A DNA stretch of 37,500 bases, from positions 20,001 through 57,500 of the forward strand of contig JABUQX010021023.1 of assembly GCA_015478945.1 (NCBI GenBank), written 5' to 3'. Origin of the DNA: Trachelipus rathkii (taxonomy: Eukaryota; Arthropoda; Malacostraca; Isopoda; Trachelipodidae). Made by a program: the position numbers and the translations under genes. The notes beneath the pieces were generated by a model that was given only the letters and a program-made list of their open reading frames with translations, did not search any database and was not told the DNA's origin. The number at the start of each line of letters is the position of its first letter. Within the stretch, counting starts at the first letter, position 1. Positions 1 to 11,086 of the stretch are shown here, piece after piece.

Positions 1-751
1 TCGTCTGAGTGAAAATTTATCTAAGTCCAGTGCGGGTATTTTGAAGGGTATTATTGTTTGGGGTGTATTTGGAGGGTAAAATAACAATTAAGGAAAAGAA
101 TAAAACTTTAGTAATTCCATAATTATATAATATATATTATATAATATATATCTTATATATTAATATATATTATATATATAATATATATATATATAGTATA
201 TAGTAATAATATATATATATAATTATATATATATATATATTGTACGGGGTAATTTTCTCTTGTTAAGAGAATATTTTCGGTCACAAGAGTGGGTATTTTC
301 TCCAAAGCCTGTCTGGCAACACTAGTTTTATAGCAGAAATCTTAGTTTGAAATTTTACGCCATAGACGGCAGCATGGATTTAGTTGTGTAATTTGTTTGA
401 GCAAACTTTGACAGATGAATTTGGATAATTTATTTGACATCTGTGAATGATAATAGGCGTTTCTCTTGCAATTTATAGGACTATTGTAAATTTATTTTAG
501 AAGTGAAACTTCTTGCAAAAAATGTAAAGTGTAACATCGGAAGAAGCAATAATAGTATTTTTATGTGCATTAGGTTAAATTAGAGATACGAAGACGTTGC
601 CGAAGAAGAGAATATCTTTTAAAGAGTTATTTACCTAGTTATGTGGGGTAAGTGGTAACTCAAAGTTCGAAGCCTAAAAGATATGTTTTTTCGTTTTTTT
701 TTGCAAGCTTTATTGCAAGAAATTACATAAAACCGGTGAGTATGAAACTCT
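1..751. other. AT-rich unique sequence with an internal (TA)n tract
   Basis: No gene is recognisable. Roughly 124-240 is an imperfect (TA)n/(TATA) tract; the rest is unremarkable AT-rich DNA. The open frame beginning near 652 runs straight into a (CT)n/(TA)n array and has no protein-like composition, so I do not call it. Confidence 0.6.
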
Positions 752-986
752 CTCTCTCTCTCCTCTCTCTCTCTCCTCTCTCTCTCACTCTCTATATATA
801 TTATATACATACTATATATTATATAATAATATATATATAATATATATATATGATATATATATATATATATATAATATATATATTATATATATATATTATA
901 AATATATATTAGTGATATATATAATTCTATAGTTATAGGTATATATATATATATATATTAGTTATATATATATATATAGTCTATAT

Positions 987-1020
<34 letters not shown>

Positions 1021-1147
1021 ATATAATATTATATATATAATATATATATATATTTATATATATATACTAATATATAATATAATATAATATATAGTATATA
1101 TATTATAGTATATATTATATATATGATATAATTATATATATATATAT

Positions 1148-1180
<33 letters not shown>

Positions 1181-1265
1181 ATGATATATATATATATACT
1201 ATACCGTATATATATATATATAGATAGATAGATAGATAGAGTAGGAGTAGATATATAGATAGATA
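752..1265. repeat. Compound microsatellite (CT)n-(TA)n-(GATA)n
   Basis: A short (CT)n run leads into more than 400 bp of imperfect (TA)n. It closes with a (TAGA)n/(GATA)n block near 1221-1265. Open frames across it translate to Tyr/Ile-rich strings and are artefacts of the repeat. Confidence 0.9.
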
Positions 1266-1269
1266 GTAA

Positions 1270-1515
1270 GATCTGTGTCTACTAGGTTCGGCCGTTTCAT
1301 TAAAAAACATTAGGTTGAGGGCAAAACTGTGGGCATTCGTAATCTATTAGGTCAGGCGGAACATTGGGTGCCATCAATCCATTAGGTTAGATAGTAGCTT
1401 TGGGGCTTCCATGATCCATTAGGTTAGGGCTTACTTGGGGGCTTTCATAATCCATTAGGTTAGGGCTACTTGGGGGCTTACATAATCCATTAGGTTAGCT
1501 ACTTGGGGGCTATTA
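1270..1515. repeat. 36-bp minisatellite, about six copies
   Basis: The phrase CCATTAGGTTAG, with variants, recurs at about 1307, 1344, 1379, 1416, 1452 and 1487, giving periods of 37, 35, 37, 36 and 35 bp. Between the anchors is a G-rich segment of the form CTTGGGGGCTTTCATAA, which is best conserved in the last three units. The first units are more divergent. Each unit carries one TTAGGTTAG word, so short-window searches may confuse it with telomeric repeats, but the period differs. Confidence 0.85.
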
Positions 1516-1559
1516 AGCATAGTTAGGAAAAAGGATTGAAAGACACGAAAGTTGGTTTT

Positions 1560-2068
1560 TCTTATATATAGTAATAATATATATCTATTAGTTATATATA
1601 TATATTATATAATATATATATATATATTAATATCTATTAATTATATCATATAATATATATTTATATATGATATTATATATATATTAATATATATATTTAT
1701 ATACTATTATAGTATATATATATATCGATATATCCATAAATCGATATTTTATAGGCGAGTATATCGAAATCGAAAGCAGTCATACGAAAGATTGAATTTT
1801 ACCTTCTTATATATTATTTATATTATTAATATACTATATATTATATATACTATATGTATATATATACTAGTATATATATATATATATATATCATATATAT
1901 TATGATATTATATATATATTATATATATATATATATGTAATATTATATATATATATATTACTATAACATATATATAATATATATATTAGTATATATATAT
2001 GTTCTTAATATTATATATTATATATATAATATGATATATATATATATATAATATATAATATATATATT
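1560..2068. repeat. Imperfect (TA)n microsatellite, interrupted
   Basis: Two long (TA)n-like blocks are separated by about 70 bp of non-repeat sequence (near 1738-1808), which carries several ATCGAT-like words. Confidence 0.9.
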
Positions 2069-2493
2069 CTAATTTTTGAGATTTTTTTTCATTTTCAAAA
2101 CTATTTTTTCTTGTAGTTAATTTAATTTTCATTATATATTTATTGAGTTTAATAAAAACTTAAAACAATTAACGCGTGGATGCACTGCAGGCGATTTGGC
2201 GTGGTGGTATGACAGACCGGCTCGCTGAAAGTTGCTTTGCTTCTAATGGCGTCGCTGCGACGAGCGGTGCCGTGTAACAACTTACTCGCATAATTAATTG
2301 ACTATATAAAATTGTTTCATTCCATGCCTTTTGAACAGTTCATAAACTTTGGAATTATTTCATATTTTTGGAAAAAAATTAGCAGCATCAATTTCATTTT
2401 TAACAAGTTCATTTAAAAAAAGCAAAGCGAAATCCATCTCTAAATAAAGTATTAAGTAAGAGCTAACTAAACTTAAGTTCGTACAACACAAAG
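2069..2493. other. AT-rich sequence with a small GC-rich island
   Basis: Positions about 2170-2275 are markedly richer in G and C than the flanks. They read like a fragment of an older element or exon, but no frame is recognisable. The remainder is AT-rich with no identifiable feature. Confidence 0.4.
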
Positions 2494-2574
2494 AAGCATT
2501 ACCTTAGCTTAACTAGGCTTAAAATCTCAAAACATAATGAAAAGCAACCTTAGCTTAACTAAGCTTAAAATTTT
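2494..2574. repeat. Direct duplication, about 48-bp period
   Basis: Two copies of a segment containing ACCTTAGCTTAACTA followed by GCTTAAAAT are spaced about 48 bp apart, with few substitutions between them. Confidence 0.75.
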
Positions 2575-2686
2575 CTCTTTTATATGTGATTTTTCCCCTC
2601 TTGGTCGTAAAATTTCCCGCTCTTCTTAACTGTGACAGTAGAAAATTTACATGACCCTAATAGACATTATATAGTAGCATATTTCA

Positions 2687-3117
2687 ATGATAATTATAGA
2701 TAATAAAGATTACAAATGTACTTTTTATTTAAAACAAAACTATATATCACAGTCTATAAATGTGATTTTTTTTTACAGTTAACACCACAGCTCACGGGCA
2801 GAGCCCTATCAAGGAGGGGTGTGCTAATTTTCATGTCTGAGTAAGACGCAGCTAAGCCCAAGAGAGAATAGCCCATCATTCTCCTGCCCGACCAGTTATG
2901 AACCTAGGTACCTCGCTTTGTTGGGTGAGTACTCTTCCTCTGAGCTACCGGGTAGAGTATAGAGGAGATTCCTTGCTTCTTGCTATTACGAGAAGATTTT
3001 TCTTTGTCTCTTCCAACACATGTTATAGCATAATTAAATTTTTTTTGTCTTTTATTAAAGGAAACGCATTCTATGTTTAATTCAACTAATTTAATCACTG
3101 AATAAACCCTTTTTTAT
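2687..3117. repeat. Dispersed repeat 'A', copy 1 (interrupted by a SINE)
   Basis: The left part begins with GATAATAAAGATTACAA and ends at TCTATAAATG. The right part begins at TTATAGCATAATTAAATTT and runs to an AATAAACCC-like end. Together they align with one continuous sequence at 6797-6967. About 260 bp between the two parts has no counterpart in the other copy, which marks an insertion. Confidence 0.8.
2762..3022 (-). mobile_element. tRNA-derived SINE, family 1, copy 1
   Basis: Read on the minus strand, a tRNA-like head carries a box A-like GTAGCTCAGAGGAAGAG and, about 35 bp on, a box B-like GGTTCATAACT. An unrelated body follows, ending in CTCCTTGATAGGGCTCTGCC and a GGTGTTAACTG motif before an A-rich tail (TAAAAAAAAATCA). 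The same body end and tail occur at 31820-31873 on the other strand. The borders come from the uninterrupted paralogue at 6873/6874. Possible short target-site duplications end in ATGT on both sides but are degenerate. SINEs of this design are RNA polymerase III transcripts mobilised by a partner LINE; the partner is not identifiable here. Confidence 0.8.
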
Positions 3118-3514
3118 ATTAAACTTAATTATTTCGATCACTATACAATATTTCGCTCCCAAAAATGCGGAGCTATTATACACTAAAACGAGCCGTTTTC
3201 GCCAACTGAGGTTTACGTCTGAGGCAAGTAAATAGCGTTGTTTTGCACAGTTCAGATATGGATATTCAGCCTTGCATAGTGGCGTCTGATGGAAGGCGCG
3301 AAGATTCAGATTAAGTATTTTATCGTCAGGTAAGAATGTATGAAGCCTGCGATGTTTAAATATTCTCTGGCTGCGATTTTGAAGGAAGTGTGAATAACAA
3401 AGCAGAATGCAGCTTGAATGAAGAAATATATAGTGATAGTGGTATGAGGTCCTCCGTTGTAGAAAACATATCACTATATTGAAAATGATTTTCTCTCCAT
3501 CTTCTAAAATAATT
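3118..3514. other. Sequence without a recognised gene; one 127-codon open frame on minus
   Basis: A minus-strand frame of 127 codons (3091-3474) is the longest in the window. I see no conserved motif, signal peptide or repeat in its product, and its 3' end overlaps the dispersed repeat beside it. The plus strand here also reads partly open around 3250-3330. The segment may be a fragment of an unrecognised transposon. I do not assign a function. Confidence 0.3.
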
Positions 3515-3606
3515 CCATATATATATTTATTACTAAACTATTATATATAATATATATACTATATATACATATATTATATCATTATTATATATAATACTAT
3601 CATATC

Positions 3607-3668
<62 letters not shown>

Positions 3669-3957
3669 CATATTATATCATATATATATCTTATTTATAT
3701 TATGTTATAGTTACAATTATATATATAAAATATAATATATTAGATATATATATATATATATATAGCTATATACTATATATATATATATCATAATATATAA
3801 ATACATATATATAGTAATATTATATATATATATATATATTATTTATGATATATTATTATAATATTACTTATTATATTATATATTATATATTATATATATA
3901 TATAATATTATATATTATATATATATTATATATATGTATATATTATATATATAATAT
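3515..3957. repeat. Imperfect (TA)n microsatellite
   Basis: About 440 bp of almost uninterrupted T/A alternation with occasional C. Confidence 0.9.
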
Positions 3958-4125
3958 AAGTAGTAGGCAGCGAGGTTGAGCTACCCAAGTGTTCACGGGA
4001 GTCGCTGAGCGGAGAGTCCTTATCAGTCGGCCGTCTTGTAACTGAAAACCCAGCATCCGACGATTTGCCCGTGTGTTCTGATACCCGGCCGATAACGTGT
4101 CTCGTTGTAATTATTTTTGCCATTT
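3958..4125. other. GC-richer island between microsatellites
   Basis: About 165 bp of mixed-composition DNA bounded by (TA)n on the left and (ATT)n on the right. On the minus strand one frame is open across it, but no domain is recognisable. It may be a transposon fragment. Confidence 0.35.
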
Positions 4126-4159
4126 TTATACCTCTCTATTAATTTTTATTCTTGACCAT

Positions 4160-4461
4160 TTATAAAATTATATTATTTTGATTATTATTATATTATTATT
4201 ATTATCGATTCATTAAGGATTAATTAGTTATTATTATTATTATTATGATATATTATTAATTATATTATTATTATTATTATTCCCTTATTCTATTATTGTA
4301 TTACAGAGAAATACAAGTCACTTTTAATTACTTTATTTCTCCTAAATAATAATTATTCTTTTTGTTCTCTTTTCCTCTATAAACTTGATTGAAGCCTAGA
4401 GGATTTTTGAGTTTATATCTTATTTGATTTATTGTTATTGTATATTCTTCCTGAGTTGTTC

Positions 4462-4493
<32 letters not shown>

Positions 4494-4941
4494 TATTATC
4501 ATTATTATTATTTATTATATTATTATTATTATTATTATTGATTATTATTATATATTTATATGTGATATTAATATATTATATATTACGTATATGTTACATA
4601 TATTATATATATATTATATATATATATTATATTACTATTATATCTATATATAATATATATATTAAGTATATATTATATATATGATATATATATATAATTA
4701 TATATATATCATATATATATATATATATACATAACTTCCATATATTCAAATATGGCACTTTATATAGTTACTATATTATATATGGGTTTAATATATATTT
4801 ATTATAACTATAATATTTATAAATATATATATATTATAGTAATATTACTTTATATCTATAATGTATATATATATACTTATTATATTTATGTGATTTAAAT
4901 ATATATATATCACTATTTATATATATACATAAATATGTATA

Positions 4942-4986
<45 letters not shown>

Positions 4987-5080
4987 TATATATATATATT
5001 ATATATATAGTTAGTATATATATTATATATATATTAATAGTATATATATATATATATTATAGATATATATCTAATATTCT
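4160..5080. repeat. (ATT)n followed by long (TA)n
   Basis: ATT/TTA triplet runs at about 4165-4300 and 4465-4545 pass into more than 500 bp of imperfect (TA)n. The overlapping Tyr/Ile/Leu-rich open frames are repeat translations. Confidence 0.9.
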
Positions 5081-5084
5081 CTCC

Positions 5085-6480
5085 GTAGTAAGGCTTATGT
5101 CGCCATCCGAGCTAAAATTTGCGTATTTGGTGGGGCTCTAGGTGTTGACGTAATCTCGTCGTAGACGGGCTGCGGTGCGGTGCGGTGCTGAGTTAGTAAA
5201 TATTTGTTTAATGATAAGCGAATATTTGTGATCTTACTATATATTTGCACCATTATCTAGCATGTGAATGTATGATATCGTTATCAGAGACATGATGGGG
5301 TGTCTGGGGCCCCGCCGAATGGGGACCCACAGTAGAAATGAACGGAGAATGATAAGAGAAGCTGGAAGAAAAGAAAGGAGTCGGATTCACAGTCAGAGAA
5401 GGAAAGAGTTGGAGAAGGAGTCTGAGGCAGAGGAGTCTGAGTTGACAACGGCACCGGTGCTGAAAGCCGGTGCGGTGCTCGAGTTAAAATAACATTCGTT
5501 TAGTCCCATATTTGATGTCAAAATACTATGTTTATGCAAGATCGTAGAACTCGAATATGATGGTTATAAGTTCTTAAATTGTGTTGGGACCCCCCGGAGG
5601 GGTGTCTTCAGAAGAAATACACTGAAGGCGAAACAGAAAAAGAAGGAGGAAGGATGGAGGAAAAAGTCTGAGAAGGACTCTAGATTGCTTACCGACACCT
5701 GGTGCTGGGAGCCCGTGCTGTACTGAGTTTGTAACTCGATTGCTATTTTCTATTTATTGTTTCATTTACATTTAATTTTTTTGTTTTCGAATTTAATTAT
5801 CTATATCTTTCAATCTTCATTGATTCTTTTGTATCTTATGTTTTAATTTATTTTGTTTAAAAAAAATATAATTTTTACTAATTTTTATGCTTTTTGTTTA
5901 TAACGTAAAAAATTTACGTTTTTACATACCCTAAAGCAGTAAATCAGTAAATCAAAATACCCTACCCAGTACCCTCATACCCAGCCTATGATCTATTGAT
6001 CTATTGATCTATTGATCTATTGATCTAATTGTTTCATGTCACATTTCGTGTCTCATTTTTGGATAAACTTTTTTATGAGTAAGTTTTTGAGTACACTGAC
6101 CAACAATATTATGCTAACGTAAACAAATTTTCAATATTAAGTTAAGGCTACATATTATCACCAGAACTTAAATAGGAAATAGTAATGTACAATGGGACAA
6201 GACCTAACACACCTTAAACATGAATAAACTGTCAACATTAACAAAGTTTCACACTTAACAACAGTAAAGCAACTAACATTAGCATCACAAAAACGTAGGG
6301 CCCTATCACCTTTGTCTACATATCCACACAACTCTTTTCTTTGACGTCATGATAGTACAGTATATTTAAGCAAAAATTTATCATAACCTTGTCTAATTAT
6401 CATACTTATCAACGAATATATGCTAAAGTAACAAAGTTTAATGACTAAAATTGTTATAACTTTTTAACTTATTTTTATAA
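5085..6480 (+). repeat. Composite dispersed repeat 'B', copy 1
   Basis: Four modules occur in the same order and orientation as at 32035-33620. (i) A head with GCTAAAATTTG and GTAATCTCGTCGTAGACG sits directly after (TA)n. (ii) Roughly 270-bp tandem units have purine-rich GGAGTCGGA/GAGTC words, a CACCGGTGCTGAGTT-like end and GATGGTTATAAG; about three units are legible between 5130 and 5780. (iii) A segment has CATACCCTAAAGCAGTAA and GATCTATTGAT. (iv) A tail has TATGCTAACGTAAA and GTCAACATTAACAAAGTTTC. A 74-codon frame in module ii (5268-5492) is rich in Glu, Arg and Ser only because of the GAGTC repeats. I see no transposase, RT or terminal repeat, so the class of element is unknown. Confidence 0.75.
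5990..6029. repeat. (GATCTATT)n octamer array
   Basis: About 4.5 perfect copies of GATCTATT inside module iii of composite repeat B. The other copy of the module carries only single GATCTATTGAT words, so the array expanded after the copies separated. Confidence 0.9.
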
Positions 6481-6796
6481 AGAGAGGAGTAAACAACTTT
6501 TCTAATTGGATTTTAGATTATTTGTTAAAAATTGCATTTATATTATATACAAAATATTGGTTGCATATCACAGGGGTTGAAATAGTTTTTAAGGTTAAGA
6601 ACATATATATGTAAAAACCGTGTCGCGTACCAAGTCTGTGGAGAATCCACAAAACTAAATTTCTGCGTTTTTGGCTCGAAAATGGCGAAATGGCACGAAA
6701 TCATTTTGCAAGAAGTATAATGAACGAAAACGAAAGATAATTTTATAAAAGACTTTGTATTATAATAAAAAACATTATCTAATAACATATTACAAT
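6481..6796. other. No recognisable feature
   Basis: AT-rich sequence linking composite repeat B to dispersed repeat A. An 81-codon minus-strand frame here has no recognisable motif. Confidence 0.4.
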
Positions 6797-6967
6797 GAGA
6801 AATGTAGATAATAAAGATTACAAGCGTATTTTTTATTATTTAAAACAAAATGGTATATTAGAGTCTATAAATGTTATAGCATAATTAAATTTTCATTGTC
6901 TTTTATTAAAAAAACTACATTCTATGCTTAACTCAACTATCTTGATAAATGTATAAACATTTCTTTA
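6797..6967. repeat. Dispersed repeat 'A', copy 2 (empty site)
   Basis: This copy is colinear with 2687-3117 but lacks its roughly 260-bp SINE. TCTATAAATG joins directly to TTATAGCATAATTAAATTT at 6873/6874. The copies differ by scattered substitutions and small indels. Confidence 0.8.
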
Positions 6968-7099
6968 TTTGGCTCCTGTTAGCTTATTAATGATATGGCC
7001 TTTTTCTTTATAGATCTCTAACAATTTTTCTTTTCACCTGTCTTTCTTAATACATTATTTGACTTTGCCTAACCAAACCTAACTTAGCTGTGCATACCA

Positions 7100-7140
7100 A
7101 CCTTACACACACACACACGCGCGCGCTCGCGCACACAAGC
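7100..7140. repeat. (CA)n(CG)n dinucleotide tract
   Basis: Alternating purine-pyrimidine run of CA, then CG, then CA. This is the base pattern most prone to Z-DNA. Confidence 0.85.
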
Positions 7141-7199
7141 ATCTACAAACTTGACCTAGCTTAACATACTAACTCAGCACACACAGGTTGAGTTTTCCT

Positions 7200-8140
7200 T
7201 GGCGATGTTAGCTTATTTATCGTTGATATGCAGGGAACTTTGTTGCTGTCTATACTTTATTCTTATGTAAGGTATGTTAGGTTTGTTATTGTACATTATG
7301 TTTTTGGGTCATATAATGTTATGTTAGATTTATTGATAAGTTTAAATTTTGTTTATGTTGATACTTGAAGAATAAAAGATTTAGAAAGAACATAAAATGT
7401 TTTTAATAAAACTTCATGTTGTGTTCATACAAAGAAGTTATTTTTATGTTGTATTAATAATAATGCTTTTGCATGCGATGTTAATAATATTTTTTATTAC
7501 AGATTTTGTTTTGGTAATGTAAAGTAATGTTAGGGATTGCTATGTTGACAGCTGTTGATAAGTTAAAAACTTTGCTATGTTAGGATTTACTCGTAGTTCA
7601 GTACGATAGGTTAGGTAACGATAAATTTTCGTTAAGTTTTGTTGAATATTACTATGTTGACGTAAAATTAACATTGATATGTTATAGATGTGATAGAAAG
7701 TGTGGTTAAGTTTTGTGGGCAATGTTAGTTACTTTACCGTTGATAAGCAGAGAACTTTATTAATGTTAACAGTTTATTCGTACGTAAAGTATGTTAAATA
7801 TGTTATGTTCTTAGTTCAGATAATGTTATGTTAGCTTCACTGATGTTAAACCTTTGTTATTTTAGCGTATATTTCTTGATCAGTATGATAGATAAGTTAA
7901 GTTATGATAAATATTTGTTAGGTTTTGCTAAATATTACTATGCTAATGTTAAATTAGCATTGGTATGTTATAGATACGTTGTAAATGTAGGGTTAGGTTA
8001 AGTTTTGCGAATACTGTTAGTTACTTTACCGTTTTTAAGTAGAGGGGGGGGACTTTGGTAATGTTAACAGTTTATTTGTACGTAAGGTATGTTAGGTATG
8101 TTATGATGCGTTATGTTCTTAGTTCACCGAAGCATGTCGG
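7200..8140. repeat. Tandem, inverted copies of composite-B tail module
   Basis: Three degenerate units start near 7200, 7715 and 8008. They share GATGTTAGCTTA/AATGTTAGTTACTTTACCG, an AGCAGRGAACTTT word, GTTAACAGTTTATT and GTACGTAAGGTATGTTAGG. The reverse complement of a unit matches the tail of composite repeat B at 6080-6470 and 33190-33620, for example TTAACATTAACAAAGTT. Short frames across it are incidental. Confidence 0.7.
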
Positions 8141-8783
8141 CTGTTTATTTTCTCCATAACTACAGCCAACTTTAGGGGCTCAGCGCCTTACTGCGGAGGG
8201 GTGCAGTGGCGTAAAACCTAGGCTTCATCGAGGTGACACCACCAGTATTAGGGGTACCAAGTTTAGCTGGGATACGATAATTTTCTAAATAAGTGTAGCT
8301 TATAAGACTTGTTCCTTGACCCCTCTACGATTCTTCCCCTACTACATCGATTATGTCGATAAAATATTAGCCATTTTATTTTGATTGTGATTTTAATGTA
8401 TTAAGTCAACCAGAGCACGTAGAAAGGCGATTTAAATACCGATTTGGGAGTAAAAGACCTCGATAAATCGATGAAAACATCGACAAAGATCTACCGATCA
8501 TTTAAACTTTCAAGGAACCAATAACCTTCCTTTGGGGGGATAAGCCCAGTACCCACTAAGATCAGGTTCAAAAACCCCGAACATCTTCTACCACACCTCA
8601 TACACGGTTCCCTAATTAGTATTGCAATAATTCAATTTTCTTTATTGCTTAGCTAGTAAAGATATTTTATTAATTGCTGAGTTATCACTTTTATTACGTA
8701 AAATCTCATTTAAACCATTAATTAAATAATAGCAAAATATTCTAGCCTCCCCCTTCCCCCCGAAAAAAATCCTTCCTACGCCA
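8141..8783. other. No gene; possible old element fragment
   Basis: About 8150-8290 has balanced composition and words such as GGGGTGCAGTGGCGTAA that look like part of an old transposable element, but I cannot place it. The remainder is unremarkable. Confidence 0.35.
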
Positions 8784-8869
8784 GTATATATATATAATTA
8801 TATATATATATATATATATAGTATTAAATATATATATACATATTATGATATAAATATTATATTATAGAT

Positions 8870-8904
<35 letters not shown>

Positions 8905-8965
8905 TATATATACTATATATATTATATATATATAGTATATTATATATATAATATATATATCATAT

Positions 8966-9001
<36 letters not shown>
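8784..9001. repeat. (TA)n microsatellite
   Basis: About 215 bp of imperfect (TA)n. Confidence 0.9.
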
Positions 9002-9446
9002 GTCCGTGCGTGCTTATATTATCTAAATACCCTCATTCGTTCGAACTTTTCTCATTACTTACTTCAAATCTATACAAGTAAAAAAACAACAACAAAAACA
9101 ACAAAAACATTTTTTTTCACAAAACTGCAAAGTTGTTAACGATAAATATTGTTTAATAAAATCCCCTTTCTATAAAATATGTCCGTAAAACCTCTCACCA
9201 ATACCCCAACACCCCAACACCCCCTCAATCCAAATACCTAGGAAATAACTCCCCCCAAAAACGAGGGGGTTTGGAACAAAGTTCTAGAGTCTGAACAACA
9301 TTTATAGCCTTTTATGTTTCAATTCCAATAATCAAAATTTGCTGAATCAATTCGCCGTGAGTGATTTATGTCAACTGCAGTCAACTCAAAATGGATTATC
9401 AAAATTGCCTCGCCATTGGTTAACTGTGAAGAGTCAATCAAAATAA
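9002..9446. other. Unique AT-rich sequence
   Basis: Contains A- and C-rich patches (near 9080-9110 and 9200-9230) but no gene or element I recognise. Confidence 0.5.
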
Positions 9447-9605
9447 TTATATATATATATATATAATATATATATATATATAATATATATTATATGATAT
9501 ATATATATTATATATTATATATAATATATATATATATACTAATATATTATATATATAATATATATATACTATATATATATAAATATAATAGTATAATATA
9601 ATTAT

Positions 9606-9648
<43 letters not shown>
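9447..9648. repeat. (TA)n microsatellite abutting an inverted-repeat element
   Basis: About 200 bp of (TA)n that ends in a T-run immediately outside the left arm of the foldback element that follows. Confidence 0.9.
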
Positions 9649-9652
<4 letters not shown>

Positions 9653-10918
9653 CACCGAACACTTTCGTGTATTTTTCTACACATTTTCAAGGTGTAACAA
9701 AGGAAAATTTCACATAAAACAGAGCTAGATTAAAACTCTGGTTAAAACGTATTGTTATTTCAAAACAAGTCACTAAATCAAGACCCATAAAAATACCCTG
9801 GAGATTTCCTTAGGATTGTTACAGAGGAGCCCCCCCAAAAAAAACGTTCCATACATATACACCCTCTTCTAAACTTGAAACTTCCACTAAATATATATTG
9901 AAATAGCCCACAACGAAAATTTTCTTAGATCCCTCATTGCTAAACTTTTAAAGTATTGGAGTAGTTTTTACTTATGACCATACCATGACGGTACGATAAT
10001 TAAAGAATCTTTCATCAAAGCGCAGTAGTGTGTTTATAAAATTCTATGTATGGATTGTGATATGTTTTTCATTATTGGTCAGACCGGTAGGATCTAAATT
10101 CAGAATAAATCATGCATCAAATATAGTGATCAAGAAATCGAACAGCATAATACGGCACTTTATGCCACGTCTTTCTATGATGAAACAATGATCAATTGGG
10201 TTCGTCAAGTGAGATTATTAAATCATCTTCCATAATCTCAAGAAATAATTATTGAATCCGCATAATTAAAAATCACTTACGATACAAATGTAAATATTAG
10301 CTAAGGACTATATAGTTTGGATATAATTCTTGTTTAATCACTTTATTTAATATAATATGTCATTTGAGACCAGAATTTAGCACTTTTTATGCTCTGAATT
10401 TTAAATGATGATATGATTTTGTCTTAATTGTTTTTAGTATTTTAATTTTTAATATTTGAATGATTAATTTTAAAAAATTTTCATTTATTAGTAGTTTTGA
10501 TTAACATAGTATTCTTATTCTTATTATTATATATTATTTACACAATTTTTGTTATTACTAATTTTAAAAAATTATCATTATATATTCAGTACTGGTTTTG
10601 CTACTTTATGTTTTGTTTATTGAAAGTTATCGTTTATTAAAGTCATTCTTGTGTATTTCAGAAGTTGGGATGACAAATGTAAAATGTATGTAACTTTCGT
10701 ATTATTTTTAATGCAGTTTCATCTCTTACAGTCTTTTTTTCAGAGATTATACCAGTTGACTGGTACAAAATTTTCGATATCTTATCTTGTGACTGTTTTT
10801 GTGAGAATAACAATATCGGTTAAGTTTGGTGTTAGAGAGAGATCTGTTTCATGATAAATTTCTTTGTTACATTTTTGAAAATGTGTAGAAAAATACACGA
10901 AAGTGCTCGATGTTGAAA
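9649..10918. mobile_element. Foldback / non-autonomous DNA transposon candidate, about 1.27 kb
   Basis: The left end reads inward ...CACTTTCGTGTATTTTTCTA CACATTTTCAA, then TGTAACAAAGG. The right end is its reverse complement: TTGAAAATGTGTAG and AAATACACGAAAGTG, preceded by the matching CTTTGTTACA. A core of about 31 bp is essentially perfect. Weaker pairing extends the arms to about 80 bp, outward to TTCGGTG/CTCGATG and inward past AAACAGA. The interior is AT-rich, with only a 67-codon plus-strand frame (10651-10854) that has no transposase motif. No target-site duplication is legible because the left flank is (TA)n. It could be a MITE or foldback element; two inverted copies of a shorter repeat is the alternative. 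Confidence 0.65.
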
Positions 10919-10984
10919 ACATTTTTTTCATTTTCCTTGTGTTTTTTTTTGCATAAAAAGTGTTGTTTCTCGGCTCATAAGAGA

Positions 10985-11018
10985 ATAGATTTTAAAACAC
11001 ACACACAACACACACACC

Positions 11019-11086
<68 letters not shown>

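Noticed and set aside
1029..1310. 93-codon minus open frame (and similar Tyr/Ile-rich frames at 4424-4684, 9447-9662, 16721-16930, 33581-33793)
   Set aside because: Translations of (TA)n microsatellites; composition follows the repeat, not selection.
1270..1515. CRISPR-like array of 36-bp spacing
   Set aside because: Whole units, not just the repeats, are related; there are no unique spacers, and the setting is eukaryotic.
2945..2990. Possible functional tRNA gene on minus
   Set aside because: Boxes are degenerate, no cloverleaf closes, and the segment belongs to a 260-bp SINE with A-tail.
5268..5492. 74-codon frame rich in Glu, Arg and Ser
   Set aside because: Lies in the GAGTC-rich tandem module of composite repeat B; the corresponding module of copy 2 is not open.
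10651..10854. Possible transposase remnant inside the foldback element
   Set aside because: 67 codons with no catalytic motif or helix-turn-helix that I can see.
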